Virus record (IMG/VR): IMGVR_UViG_3300007734_000539
Coordinates: 1 to 27,728 of that record
DNA: 27,728 nt
Reading direction: 5' to 3' (one strand)
DNA from: a virus
The notes beneath the pieces are model-generated. The model had not been told where the DNA came from. It saw nothing but the letters and a program-made list of their open reading frames with translations, and searched no databases. Position numbers and translations under genes: made by a program. Of this stretch, positions 14,646 through 23,210 are shown in pieces. How positions within the stretch are numbered: position 1 is the first letter of the stretch; each line of letters starts with the position of its first letter.

Positions 14646-14868
14646 TTAATTCCTCGTAAGCCCTGGAACTGATCTCGTTCAGATTTACCAGCCAATCCAA
14701 GATACTTAACTCACCTTTATTAAATTGTAACTGAGATTCATTCTCAATTACAGCGATATTATTTAATGTTTTTCTGATCTTTTCAACATCTTCTATTAAA
14801 TCTTTCCAGCCTTCCGTAGCCATCATAGAAAAGCGGTTTTCGTAGTATTTTTGAAGTTCTGGAGTCAT
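14629..14868 (-). CDS. Small conserved phage protein, 79 aa
   Basis: The protein (MTPELQKYYENRFSMMATEGWKDLIEDVEKIRKTLNNIAVIENESQLQFNKGELSILDWL at its start) is helical and acidic. The pattern 'YYENRFxMxATEGWKDLIEDVE...QLQFNKGELSILDWLVNL' is one I associate with a small conserved gene near the zinc-ribbon and scaffold genes in aquatic podoviruses. Its function is not known. The ribosome-binding site is weak (AAGG about 12 bases upstream). It starts shortly after the large adhesin gene. Confidence 0.75.
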   Translation of the reverse strand: MTPELQKYYENRFSMMATEGWKDLIEDVEKIRKTLNNIAVIENESQLQFNKGELSILDWLVNLNEISSRAYEELNEKDV

Positions 14869-14882
14869 TTAATTAAATAACC

Positions 14883-17800
14883 TTACATAAACATTAAAAA
14901 CATACCAGTGCCAACAGCAGGAGGTATTGGAGCATTTTCAAAATACCAACCCAAACTGCCGTTGTTGGTAGAGTTTGTCCCGGCATACCAGGTATCGGTA
15001 AGGTTGTATGCTCTGACCCCGGTTATAGCTAAGTAATCAACGGAAGGATCGTTAATTCCAGTAAGGATTAAGGTTGCAGGGCTGGAAGCAGAAGTGCCTT
15101 GTATCGTCAAAAGCCTACCCGCTTCGCCAGCGGCAGTCCACTGCGACACGCGCTGAGTAGTAGTCCCCAACGTAATATTAGTTGCGCCAGTAGCTTTGTA
15201 TGTGTTGGTGATGTCTTTGAATGTGTTGTTGCCTGTGATGGTCAGCGTACCTGCGCCGCCTTGGTCAACGGTGATGCCAGAGTAGGACAGGCCACCACCC
15301 GCAAAGGTTTTGGAAGATGCACTGGTCAGGCTGATAGTTCCTGTGCCTGTGACGGTGAGGTTTGTGGAAGTGCTTGCATTCCAAACACCCCCAGCAGTGG
15401 CCCCAGAAAGCGTCCAGGTTCCAGAGCCTATTGCAGCAGTTCTTGTTCCCGTGTAATTGGCTAGGAAAGGGCCAGACAGTGTTACGTTGTACCCGTTTGC
15501 GTCAAACGTACCTGCTTGCAGTTGAATTGTGTTGCTCGTGGCCGACCCGGTATAGGCGTCCTGGAGTGTTACCGATCCTCCCGGACTAATAATGGCTACG
15601 GCCTGCGGGAACGTCTTTCCTGCGCTTGTGACTGTCTGACTACCGCGTCCAGCAAACGTCAACGTCCCAGTACCCGTCAGCGTAGTGCCTGTTCCATTAA
15701 TCCAGTTGCCGTAGATCGTTGGTGCGTTTGTACTAGTTGCCAGCGTCATCGTGTTGCTGGTACGGGCACTCATGTCGATGGTGCCAACGTTATAGGCGGC
15801 GTTGAGGTTTAGTGTCGATCCTGAGGCCGGAGCAGTACTTTCAATGATGGCGGTGTCTTGAGCCAGCGGGAAATAAATGTCGTCTCCCGTCCCACCAGAT
15901 GTATTTGACCAACTAGCAGATGATGACCAGTTTGCTCCGGTTGTTACACGGTAAACCGTCTTACCCGCAGGAAACGTAATCCCGCTGTTGCCCTTGCAGT
16001 CACCCAATCGAGTACCGCTTACAGGAGCAGCAGCTCCAGCTATGGTGATGTCGCGGAAATCAACGTCTGTGCCTGAGAAGGCCGCTGCGGTGATTGTGCG
16101 GGTTGTGCCGATGGTGTCTGAGCGCACAAAAGTCCGCATTGTGGCGTTAGTGCCTGCGGAGAGCGTCAGAGTGCCGTTGATGGTTTGGTTAGCGGATAGA
16201 TTGATGTTGGCGATGCCAGCAGAGGTTCGGCCTGCAACGGACAGATTGTTAAAGGTGTTTGCACCGTTTAAATCAATAGAGGCTATAGTTGTTGCAGTAA
16301 AACTGAGGTTGTAAAAAGTTTGGTTGTTGCCAGAACAAGTAACGCCTGTTCCATTTGAGTTAATTTGTGACGTACCTGAGTTAAACGTAAAAGTGGCCCG
16401 TACGCTTTCGGAGCTGCCAAAGTTGAAAGAGGCAATGGTAACTGTTGAAGAACCAAGGATAATGCTTCTGCTGTGTAAGGTATCTGAAACAAGAGTGTTG
16501 CAGGTTAGATTGTAGTTTGCAGTGTCAAACGATCCGTTTAAAAACGTAAAACTGCCAGTGTTATTTAAAGCATCTGCCAGTGCCCACTCCGCGCTGACCC
16601 CGTTAACAGACAAACTAGATTGCAGCGCCACTCCGTTCGTCGTCAATGTCCGACCAGTAGACGAGCCAGACAGCGTGATTGCTCCGGTATATGTCCTTGT
16701 CAGTCCCGTTCCTGGCAGCGTCACGTTGCCGTGAATTCCGTCTATTGCTGTTGATCCAGCCAATGTCACGTTGCCAGATGCAGGGCCAGCAATGGTAAGC
16801 GACTTCATCCTGATTCCGCCGGTTACTGCGTTTACCGTGGCGGTGTACGCAGTCGCGTTTGACGAAGAATTAAACACGACATCGTCATGGCTTCTGGGAA
16901 CTGAAGCTCCGCTACCACCGCCTGAAGCAGTAGACCATCTCGCAGTGTCCGACCAGTTGCCTGTCCCGCCAACCCAGTAGCGGGTGGAATCTGCGGGCTT
17001 AGCAGTACGGTAAACAGGTGCTCCGGCAGACCCAGTAGAGTTAGCCCCAGCGTAAAACTCGCCCGGAGATGTAGCGGCAAAACCGATGCTCCCCATCTGG
17101 ATATAGTCAATACCAGAAGTGCAAGCGCCAGCAAGTACGTGAGAGGTTCCAGTCCCCGTTAGCGTGACTAAATTACCAACAGTTCCAGTAACAGTCCATT
17201 TGCCGAACGTCTGTGAGGTTGTACCAAGCGCAATGGTATGGGCTACGGTTTTGGTGGAGGCAAGCTCGGTGAACTGGTTGTCTTGCGAAATTGTTAGTGT
17301 TGATGTGCCCGTTGCGCCGCCAATGGTCAGCTTGTTAAAAGACAACCCCCCACCTGTAATTGTCCGAGCAGAGGCGCTTGTATCAGACAAGACAATGTTT
17401 GCTGTGCCTTTGTAGAAAGCAAGATTAGTTACTGTTGCTGATGCCCAAACTGCGCCTGTTCCCGATAACGTCCAAGTACCAGAACCCATTTTTAAAGTTC
17501 TAGTATTTGAAAAACTTGTATTAAACAACCCCGTCGTCACGTTGTAGCTGACAGCATCAAACGTACCGCTGTTCAGGGTCAGGGTTCGTGCGGAGTTTAA
17601 AGACAGTGCATCTGCAAGATTTACAGTGCCTGTGGCGCAATCGATTGTGATTGGGCAACCAAACGTTACACCGTTGCTGGTGATTGTTTCAGTACCCCTA
17701 GTAGCGAATGTGATCGTGCCGGTTGTGCTGCTGTTAGTCACTCCAGTTCCAAACTTCCAATCACCGTAAACAACTGGAGCGTTTGTGCTTGTAGTCAGCG

Positions 17801-19865
17801 TCATTGCACTGGTACGTGCAGAGGCATCAAACGTGCCGATGTTCCAAGCAGTATCAATCGTGATCGTGCCCGTCACCGATCCTGTGTTATCAAACACTGC
17901 CGTGTCTTGTGCCAGCGGGAAGTTATTTACCGCAGGTGATCCACCCGATCCTGTAGCCCATCCCGTTGCACTCCAGTTCTGAGCGCCAGCCAAGTTCCAG
18001 TAGACCGTCTTTGCCGCAGGGAATGTAATGCCTGAGTTGCCGCCGCAATTCCCTGCGCGTGTTGGAGATGATCCTGACGCTGTGCCAGCAATCGTGATGT
18101 CGCGGAAGTCGCAGTCTGTTGCGGAGAGCGTACCAACCGTCAGGGTGCGGGTAGTGCCAAGGGTGTCAGAGCGCAAGAAAATGCGGCGAACTGCTGTGGC
18201 TCCAGCAACGGTGAGAGTTCCGTTGATGGTTTGATTGGCCGAAAAAATATAATTTTGAACCCCGGCGCTTGCTGGAGCAGACAAAGTTAAATTATTAAAT
18301 GTGTTTACACCAGCTATGGTTATAAGTGGTGTTGCTAAGGTCGTTATAGTGAAATTGTAAAACTGCAACCCACCAGAATTTAAAACTGTGGAATCGCCAC
18401 CAATGCTTGACGCAGTGATTTGAGATGTGCCAGCACTAAATGTCAGGTTTGTTGTTGTAGTCAAAACAACGGACAATGACGAACTCAACGTCACCGTGCT
18501 ACTTCCCAACGTAATCGTCCTGACGTTGGAGTTGCTGGAAGACAAAGTTCCAGCAGTCACATTGTAGTTTTTGGTGTCAAACGTGCCGGTAACAATCAAT
18601 AAAGTGTTTGTGCCAATGTTCAGCGCATCAGCAAGTTCGACGGCACCGCCGTAGGTGTCAATAGTGATTGTTTGGGCAAATGTTTTACCTGCGCTTGTAA
18701 TTGTCTGCGTATTTCTTCCAAAAAACGTCAAGGTTCCGGTTCCGGTTAAGGTCGTGCCAGAACCGTTTGTCCAATTGCCATAAACAAAGGGATTTACCGA
18801 TCCGGTTGCCAATGTCATTGCATTGGTTCTTGTTGACATGTTAACCGTAGGCAACGCCAAACCAGACGCGCCAATAGCCGCATCAACCGTCACCGTTGCA
18901 CTGGTGTTCAGCCCAGTATTCTCAATAACAGCAGTGTCTTGAGCCAACGGGAAATTGTCTGTGCTTGCCGCACCACCAGATGTTGCTGCCCAGTTTGTTC
19001 CTGACCAGTTACCGCCAGCCGCAGTGACCCAATAAACTGTTTTTGGTGTAGACGCAGTGATCCCACGGATGCCGCGCAAATCACCAATGCGAGTGCCGCT
19101 GATCGGTGCAGCAGTGCCAATCACATAGATGTCGCGAAAATCAGCATCAGTCAGGCTTGGTGCGCTGTTGACGGTCAGGGTTTGAGCAATGCCGTAGGTT
19201 GTACCACGGAACCAGACCCGACGGTTTCCTGCTGTGCCAGTGGTGGACAGAGTTCCGTTGATGGTTTGTCGAGCAGAAAAAGTAAATTCAATAACTCCAG
19301 CGGAAGCAGGGCCAGCCACCGTCAAATTGTTAAAAGTGTTTGCTCCTACAATACCCTTTGTCCCTGTTGCCGTGCCAGTCCAACTAACATTGTAAAAAGT
19401 TTGACCAGTTCCACCATCAAAATTATTGCCAAGTCCACTGCAAATAATTGACGATGTGCCAGCGTTAAAAGTTAGATTGGTAGATATTCCAAATGTAATT
19501 GGGCTACTGTTTGCACTCAACGTCAACGTAGAGCTACCCAGATTGATCGTCCGTGTGTTGCTGTTGCTGGACGATAGGGTCGTGGCAGTGACGTTGTTGT
19601 TATTTGTGGTGAAGGTTCCAGCGGTTAAGGTAATCGCGCCAGAACAAGTCAATGTGCCGCCAAGACTCAATGTTGCAGCAGAAGCGTTAATTGTGACTGA
19701 AATGACAGATGCGTTGTAGTTCGTGGTAACTGTGGGCGAACCAGAGTTGCCATCAATGGTCACATCGTCAGCAGCGCCTGGAACAGACGCGCCGCCAGCC
19801 CCACCTGAAGTGGCAGACCAGTTTGTAGTATTTGTTGTACTCCAAGTTCCCGACCCGCCAACCCA
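14883..19865 (-). repeat. Five tandem ~1.03-kb modules inside the adhesin gene
   Basis: Repetition is visible at the DNA level as well. The segment coding FPLAQDTA (GTGTCTTG-GCC-CGGGAA core on the plus strand) occurs near 15852, 17901 and 18933; the distances are about 2,049 and 1,032 bases. Module starts correspond to about 19865, 19043, 18011, 16985 and 15962. Copies have diverged at many positions but keep frame and length. Confidence 0.85.
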
Positions 19866-19880
19866 AAATCGTGCGGCCAT
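14883..19880 (-). CDS. Giant modular beta-repeat adhesin, 1,665 aa
   Basis: This is the largest gene of the window. It encodes an almost entirely Thr/Ser/Gly/Asn-rich protein of short beta strands, of the kind expected for a beta-helix or beta-solenoid surface adhesin. Five modules of about 340 residues can be lined up at Trp6, Trp284, Trp628, Trp969 and Arg1311 (spacing 278, 344, 341, 342). Two kinds of module head occur: 'RFWVGGSGTW..W..SGG.GGASVP..DDV' (modules 1 and 4) and 'KTVYW...NWS..W..GSGG...FPLAQDTAVIENTG' (modules 2, 3, 5). Two kinds of module tail occur: 'NTFNNL...ANQTINGTL...DFRDI.IAG...GNSGIT' (1, 2, 4) and 'LGTT.Q....W...G..G.L..L.G......DY......Y.G.NST' (3, 5). There is no signal peptide and no protease or autotransporter domain. 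The start ATG follows the previous stop by one base, with AAAGG upstream. It lies between portal and scaffold genes, so a virion-associated (head or tail) adhesin binding host or environmental surfaces is the best inference. Confidence 0.85.
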   Translation of the reverse strand: MAARFWVGGSGTWSTTNTTNWSATSGGAGGASVPGAADDVTIDGNSGSPTVTTNYNASVISVTINASAATLSLGGTLTCSGAITLTAGTFTTNNNNVTATTLSSSNSNTRTINLGSSTLTLSANSSPITFGISTNLTFNAGTSSIICSGLGNNFDGGTGQTFYNVSWTGTATGTKGIVGANTFNNLTVAGPASAGVIEFTFSARQTINGTLSTTGTAGNRRVWFRGTTYGIAQTLTVNSAPSLTDADFRDIYVIGTAAPISGTRIGDLRGIRGITASTPKTVYWVTAAGGNWSGTNWAATSGGAASTDNFPLAQDTAVIENTGLNTSATVTVDAAIGASGLALPTVNMSTRTNAMTLATGSVNPFVYGNWTNGSGTTLTGTGTLTFFGRNTQTITSAGKTFAQTITIDTYGGAVELADALNIGTNTLLIVTGTFDTKNYNVTAGTLSSSNSNVRTITLGSSTVTLSSSLSVVLTTTTNLTFSAGTSQITASSIGGDSTVLNSGGLQFYNFTITTLATPLITIAGVNTFNNLTLSAPASAGVQNYIFSANQTINGTLTVAGATAVRRIFLRSDTLGTTRTLTVGTLSATDCDFRDITIAGTASGSSPTRAGNCGGNSGITFPAAKTVYWNLAGAQNWSATGWATGSGGSPAVNNFPLAQDTAVFDNTGSVTGTITIDTAWNIGTFDASARTSAMTLTTSTNAPVVYGDWKFGTGVTNSSTTGTITFATRGTETITSNGVTFGCPITIDCATGTVNLADALSLNSARTLTLNSGTFDAVSYNVTTGLFNTSFSNTRTLKMGSGTWTLSGTGAVWASATVTNLAFYKGTANIVLSDTSASARTITGGGLSFNKLTIGGATGTSTLTISQDNQFTELASTKTVAHTIALGTTSQTFGKWTVTGTVGNLVTLTGTGTSHVLAGACTSGIDYIQMGSIGFAATSPGEFYAGANSTGSAGAPVYRTAKPADSTRYWVGGTGNWSDTARWSTASGGGSGASVPRSHDDVVFNSSSNATAYTATVNAVTGGIRMKSLTIAGPASGNVTLAGSTAIDGIHGNVTLPGTGLTRTYTGAITLSGSSTGRTLTTNGVALQSSLSVNGVSAEWALADALNNTGSFTFLNGSFDTANYNLTCNTLVSDTLHSRSIILGSSTVTIASFNFGSSESVRATFTFNSGTSQINSNGTGVTCSGNNQTFYNLSFTATTIASIDLNGANTFNNLSVAGRTSAGIANINLSANQTINGTLTLSAGTNATMRTFVRSDTIGTTRTITAAAFSGTDVDFRDITIAGAAAPVSGTRLGDCKGNSGITFPAGKTVYRVTTGANWSSSASWSNTSGGTGDDIYFPLAQDTAIIESTAPASGSTLNLNAAYNVGTIDMSARTSNTMTLATSTNAPTIYGNWINGTGTTLTGTGTLTFAGRGSQTVTSAGKTFPQAVAIISPGGSVTLQDAYTGSATSNTIQLQAGTFDANGYNVTLSGPFLANYTGTRTAAIGSGTWTLSGATAGGVWNASTSTNLTVTGTGTISLTSASSKTFAGGGLSYSGITVDQGGAGTLTITGNNTFKDITNTYKATGATNITLGTTTQRVSQWTAAGEAGRLLTIQGTSASSPATLILTGINDPSVDYLAITGVRAYNLTDTWYAGTNSTNNGSLGWYFENAPIPPAVGTGMFLMFM

Positions 19881-19881
19881 A

Positions 19882-20094
19882 TCACTGCGCCTTTACATAC
19901 TTGACGCCATCAATCTCGATGAACTCAGGAGCGGGTTCCTCAACAGGAGGCGCAGTCACCACAGCAATCCAGTTGTCCCTGCGCTGAACCTTCATCGCCT
20001 TAATCTCGGCATCCGTGAAGGTGTGATTGTCAGGCAGATGCAGGGCATCCGCAAACTTGCCATGAGGGGTTTCAAATTCAAAGTCGATCTTCAT
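19882..20094 (-). CDS. Small fibre-associated protein, 70 aa
   Basis: The protein reads MKIDFEFETPHGKFADALHL, then PDNHTFTDAEIKAMKVQRRD, then NWIAVVTAPPVEEPAPEFIE, ending IDGVKYVKAQ. An N-terminal beta part leads into a helix (TDAEIKAMKVQRRDNWIAVV), a Pro/Glu linker and a final beta hairpin (IEIDGVKYVKAQ). I recognise this pattern as a small gene next to fibre or adhesin genes in aquatic phages, without known function. It stops one base before the adhesin start, so they are co-translated. A chaperone or connector role for one of the flanking fibres is a guess from position. Confidence 0.75.
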   Translation of the reverse strand: MKIDFEFETPHGKFADALHLPDNHTFTDAEIKAMKVQRRDNWIAVVTAPPVEEPAPEFIEIDGVKYVKAQ

Positions 20095-20103
20095 TTAGTC
20101 TTC

Positions 20104-21198
20104 TCAAGCCTGTGTTACTGTTGCTATAGCGTCCCAAAATACATCGGTAGAATTGTAAATACAGCCTACATAAGTTATCTTAGATGCTGTAGTGGTAGTT
20201 GGCAGCGTAATTCCAACGGCCCTGTATGCACCGCTTGTAGTAGTCCAGGTAATAGCCCTTCCGGTTCCATTATCTTCAAAGCGAAGAATTATTCTTTGCC
20301 CGTCTACTGGAGTTCCGCTTGGCGCTAACATAGTAATCGCGCCAGTTAAACCAAAGGCATTAAAAACGTCCGTCGCATCCCCGTCTGGCGTCAAATTTCC
20401 TGATGTAGAGCCAGCAGAAACGGCGCGAGGGTTAACCCTTTTACTACTTAGAGTTTGTGTGTCAGTTGTGCCTACAACGCTTCCAGACGGCAACGATTTC
20501 CCACCGTCTTTAATAAGTTTTCCTGAAGTGCCATCAAACAATACAATATTATTTGCAACGCTTGATGCTGGCCCGGAGACATCCCCGCCTCCACCTCCAC
20601 CGGTTACGTTAACAGTTACAGAGTCTCCAGAAGCGGTAGCCGTAACTCCGCTTCCAGTAAAATTGATGCTCGTAACACCACTAGTGATTACGTTGCCTTC
20701 ATCTTTAATCTCCACCGATGCGTTGGTGGACATGGTGTTGATAACTTTAATTTTCTCTGCGATGTCAACCGGAACAATCTCTCCGACGTTAATTTCCGTT
20801 CCGTCTGAAAGATAAAAAACAAGACTTCCGTCAAAGTCGATGCTGGCGTTGGTGACAGAAACACCGTCCTGACCGTCCTTGCCATCTCGCCCGTCGCGGC
20901 CGTCTTTGCCATCCGCACCGTCTTGGCCTGGCGCACCGTCCAGCCCGCGGTCACCCTGATCGCCCTTCGGCCCACGCTCTGGCACGATAGACCTGGCGTA
21001 GTCCAGTTGTGCTTTCGTCTCTTGCCTGATCTTGTTGATCTCATCAATAATCAACTGCACATTGAACTTGACGCGCTCCTCCTTCTTGGCTTTTAGCTCC
21101 TGAAGGGAAGCCTCGACCTGAGAGAGCGCGGCGAGTTTCTCCTCGTAGGAGATGTCGCCAGATTCGATCTTGCGGAGGAGGTCTTTGACGTTAGGCAT
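20104..21198 (-). CDS. Collagen-like fibre protein, 364 aa
   Basis: Three parts are clear. Residues 1-72 form a charged coiled coil (MPNVKDLLRKIESGDISYEEKLAALSQVEASLQELKAKK at the start). Residues 76-114 are 13 uninterrupted Gly-X-Y triplets, mostly G-x-D with Lys/Arg/Asp, as in bacterial and phage collagens. Residues 115-364 are beta-rich, with a poly-Gly hinge (about 200-206), fibre-type sequences ('NNIVLFDGTSGKLIKDGGKSLP') and a C-terminal capping domain resembling phage fibre tips ('GDATDVFNAFGLTGAITMLAPSGTPVDGQRIILRFEDNGTGRAITWTTTSGAYRAVG'). A trimeric fibre is therefore very likely. It overlaps the portal gene by 8 bases. Its place in the head block suggests a head fibre or portal-vertex fibre, but a tail fibre cannot be excluded. 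Confidence 0.88.
   Translation of the reverse strand: MPNVKDLLRKIESGDISYEEKLAALSQVEASLQELKAKKEERVKFNVQLIIDEINKIRQETKAQLDYARSIVPERGPKGDQGDRGLDGAPGQDGADGKDGRDGRDGKDGQDGVSVTNASIDFDGSLVFYLSDGTEINVGEIVPVDIAEKIKVINTMSTNASVEIKDEGNVITSGVTSINFTGSGVTATASGDSVTVNVTGGGGGGDVSGPASSVANNIVLFDGTSGKLIKDGGKSLPSGSVVGTTDTQTLSSKRVNPRAVSAGSTSGNLTPDGDATDVFNAFGLTGAITMLAPSGTPVDGQRIILRFEDNGTGRAITWTTTSGAYRAVGITLPTTTTASKITYVGCIYNSTDVFWDAIATVTQA
20857..20973 (-). repeat. Collagen-like Gly-X-Y repeat
   Basis: Thirteen consecutive Gly-X-Y triplets (residues 76-114 of the fibre protein), beginning GPKGDQGDRGLDGAPGQDG. The codons vary (GGC/GGA/GGT), but the nine-base unit GGC-NNN-GAC recurs. Confidence 0.93.
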
Positions 21199-23209
21199 TT
21201 TGCTTGAGGCCGTTGGTCAACTCGTTCAGAAAGTCCTCTTCCGTCTTGGCGGCGGCTGAGAGTTTATCGGCCATCTGCAACTCGACGATCTTCGTCTTGT
21301 TCTTGATGTCCGCCTCCTTTAGCATGAGTTCCGCAATCTTGACCCTCTTATCAAATTCTTTAGACGCAAGATCGTCGTTAGTGGGTAAGTTCTTGGTGAC
21401 TGCCGAAAGGGTCTTGGCTTCAATTTCTTTGGGAAGCAATTGAGTCTCAACGGCCAGTTTCGTAGCTTCAGCCCTGTTCTGTTCTGCTTGTGTAGTCTGA
21501 ACAGCAATCTGCGCTTGAGCAGCCTGGATAGCGAGTTGTTCTTTCGCCATCTGAAGCTGTTGCGCTTCAGGATTAGGTTGAGCCATCTGCTCAAGCATGG
21601 CAATCAGTTCATACCTGTTGGACAGGCTGGAGTTTGCAAGGATACCTTTCAGGATTACCGGAAGAACAGGCGTATCTGGCCCCAAAGTCTGGAGGAGGCC
21701 GATAAACTGTTGCTGCTCGTACTCCCGAGCGATAATTCCCAAAGTCGCGGTAGGAATAAACTTCATATCCACAGACGGATACCGTTCAGGGTCAAACTGC
21801 ATATACCTGTAAACGGCTTTGTGGATAAACGGAATCAGGAAGTCCTCTTGGAAGTTCACCAGAGTCCGTTTGTACTTCTTGATAATCGTAGCCACCGCAA
21901 GGGACATATTGCCGTCCCTTGAAACTTGAGATACCATACCCTGAGAGTCTAAAGTACCCGTAGCTTGTAAGAGCATCCTCTCAAAGTCTTTAGCGGTAGC
22001 AAGACTATTGGGATCGGTATTTCCGAACTTAAACGGATAGAGAATCTCGTTAGGAGCGCCGTTCGTCAGAATGGCTTTTCCAGGTTTAACTTCAAACTTC
22101 ATCCCGCGAGGAAGCCTAGTAGCGTCCATCGCAATCATCGGAGAAGTCGTTAAAGCCAGAGAATCCAGATGACTACGCACCTGAGCGTCAATGGCTTTCT
22201 GCATATTGTAAGCCTTCTCAATCGTTCCACGACCTAACAAACGATTGGGTACAGTATCGTCCTGATAAGCAATCACAGGACGGTCTTTCATCATGTACGG
22301 GGATTCTTCGGCTTTTAAGAGAGTCCCGTCATTTGCAATTACAACGATTGCTTCAACAAGATCATCGTATTCGTCTTGAATCGAGTCTTCTGGGAACAAC
22401 TCTACGGTTTCTTCTTTGCCAGAGATATACTCTCGCGGCACAAGACCATAGTAAGTTAACAGTTTAACTTTATCGTCTTGGAACTGGACTAACTCTTGAG
22501 TCGGCTCTAACCTATCGTCTTCAGGAGCAGTGCCAATCTGGACTTTCCTGTAGACTCCATCCTCTTGTCCTTTGACGACTTTATGAATTGAGACATACTT
22601 CTCAATCGCAACACCCAAACAGTCATCAATGGACGTACCATTGGGGTCAAACAGGAAGTTTTTAGGGTTTACCGGGACGATTTTCACCCCGATACGGTCT
22701 TTTTCTACTACTCCAATCGCAGCGACTTGTTGTCCTGGGATCTGTTGGGTAGAAGGTTCAAAGACTTTCTCAGTAGTGACTACAATCTCACCAATACCCG
22801 TACCGTAAATCTCGGCCATTAACTCGATCTGGTCGATAGACTTGCGGATTTTGTCTACCTTAAAGTCCTCCATGAGTTGATTTTTAATCATCTCAACGTC
22901 AAGAGGATTACCATTTACGTCTTTTATGTCATCTTCAATGTCAAAGAAGTCACCTTGACCAAAGATGGCTTCCATAATCTCAGCATGACGGGTTTCTACA
23001 GCTTGTTGGGCAGCAGGAGTGACTAACCTACTCCTCTCAGACTCCCGAGTTCTATCATCGGAGGCCCATTCACCACGGAAAATACGCTCGTATTCTTCCC
23101 AGGCGTCTAAAAAGTTGGAATTTCGATAATCTCGCCACCGATCGCAGTGATTTACAACAAAAGCGACTAATTCGTTGTCTTTTTCGGACGGTTGCTCGAA
23201 ATTTTCCAT
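21191..23209 (-). CDS. Portal protein (SU10/P22-like), 672 aa
   Basis: This is the dodecameric ring through which DNA is packaged and ejected. It is recognised by 'SRLVTPAAQQAVETRHAEIMEAIFGQGDFFDIE' near residue 70, 'NPKNFLFDPNGTSIDDCLGVAIEKYVSIHKV' near 185, 'RPVIAYQDDTVPNRLLGRGTIEKAYNMQKAIDAQVRSHLDSLALTT' in the centre, and a long Gln/Ala-rich C-terminal helix that fits a barrel (about 555-670). The likely start is the ATG at 23209, which comes one base after the terminase stop. A TTG at 23224 would add five residues but lies inside the terminase gene. The order small terminase, large terminase, portal is standard. Confidence 0.92.
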   Translation of the reverse strand: MENFEQPSEKDNELVAFVVNHCDRWRDYRNSNFLDAWEEYERIFRGEWASDDRTRESERSRLVTPAAQQAVETRHAEIMEAIFGQGDFFDIEDDIKDVNGNPLDVEMIKNQLMEDFKVDKIRKSIDQIELMAEIYGTGIGEIVVTTEKVFEPSTQQIPGQQVAAIGVVEKDRIGVKIVPVNPKNFLFDPNGTSIDDCLGVAIEKYVSIHKVVKGQEDGVYRKVQIGTAPEDDRLEPTQELVQFQDDKVKLLTYYGLVPREYISGKEETVELFPEDSIQDEYDDLVEAIVVIANDGTLLKAEESPYMMKDRPVIAYQDDTVPNRLLGRGTIEKAYNMQKAIDAQVRSHLDSLALTTSPMIAMDATRLPRGMKFEVKPGKAILTNGAPNEILYPFKFGNTDPNSLATAKDFERMLLQATGTLDSQGMVSQVSRDGNMSLAVATIIKKYKRTLVNFQEDFLIPFIHKAVYRYMQFDPERYPSVDMKFIPTATLGIIAREYEQQQFIGLLQTLGPDTPVLPVILKGILANSSLSNRYELIAMLEQMAQPNPEAQQLQMAKEQLAIQAAQAQIAVQTTQAEQNRAEATKLAVETQLLPKEIEAKTLSAVTKNLPTNDDLASKEFDKRVKIAELMLKEADIKNKTKIVELQMADKLSAAAKTEEDFLNELTNGLKQNA

Positions 23210-23210
23210 A

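Noticed and set aside
14883-19880. CRISPR array or DNA-level satellite in the repeat-rich region
   Set aside because: The repeats are long, diverged and in frame within one coding region. There are no short identical repeats with unique spacers.
15099-20328. Many plus-strand frames of 60-200 codons across the adhesin and fibre genes
   Set aside because: Thr/Ser/Gly-rich coding on the minus strand avoids stops on the opposite strand. The products are compositional shadows (Val/Pro/Ala-rich) without start signals.
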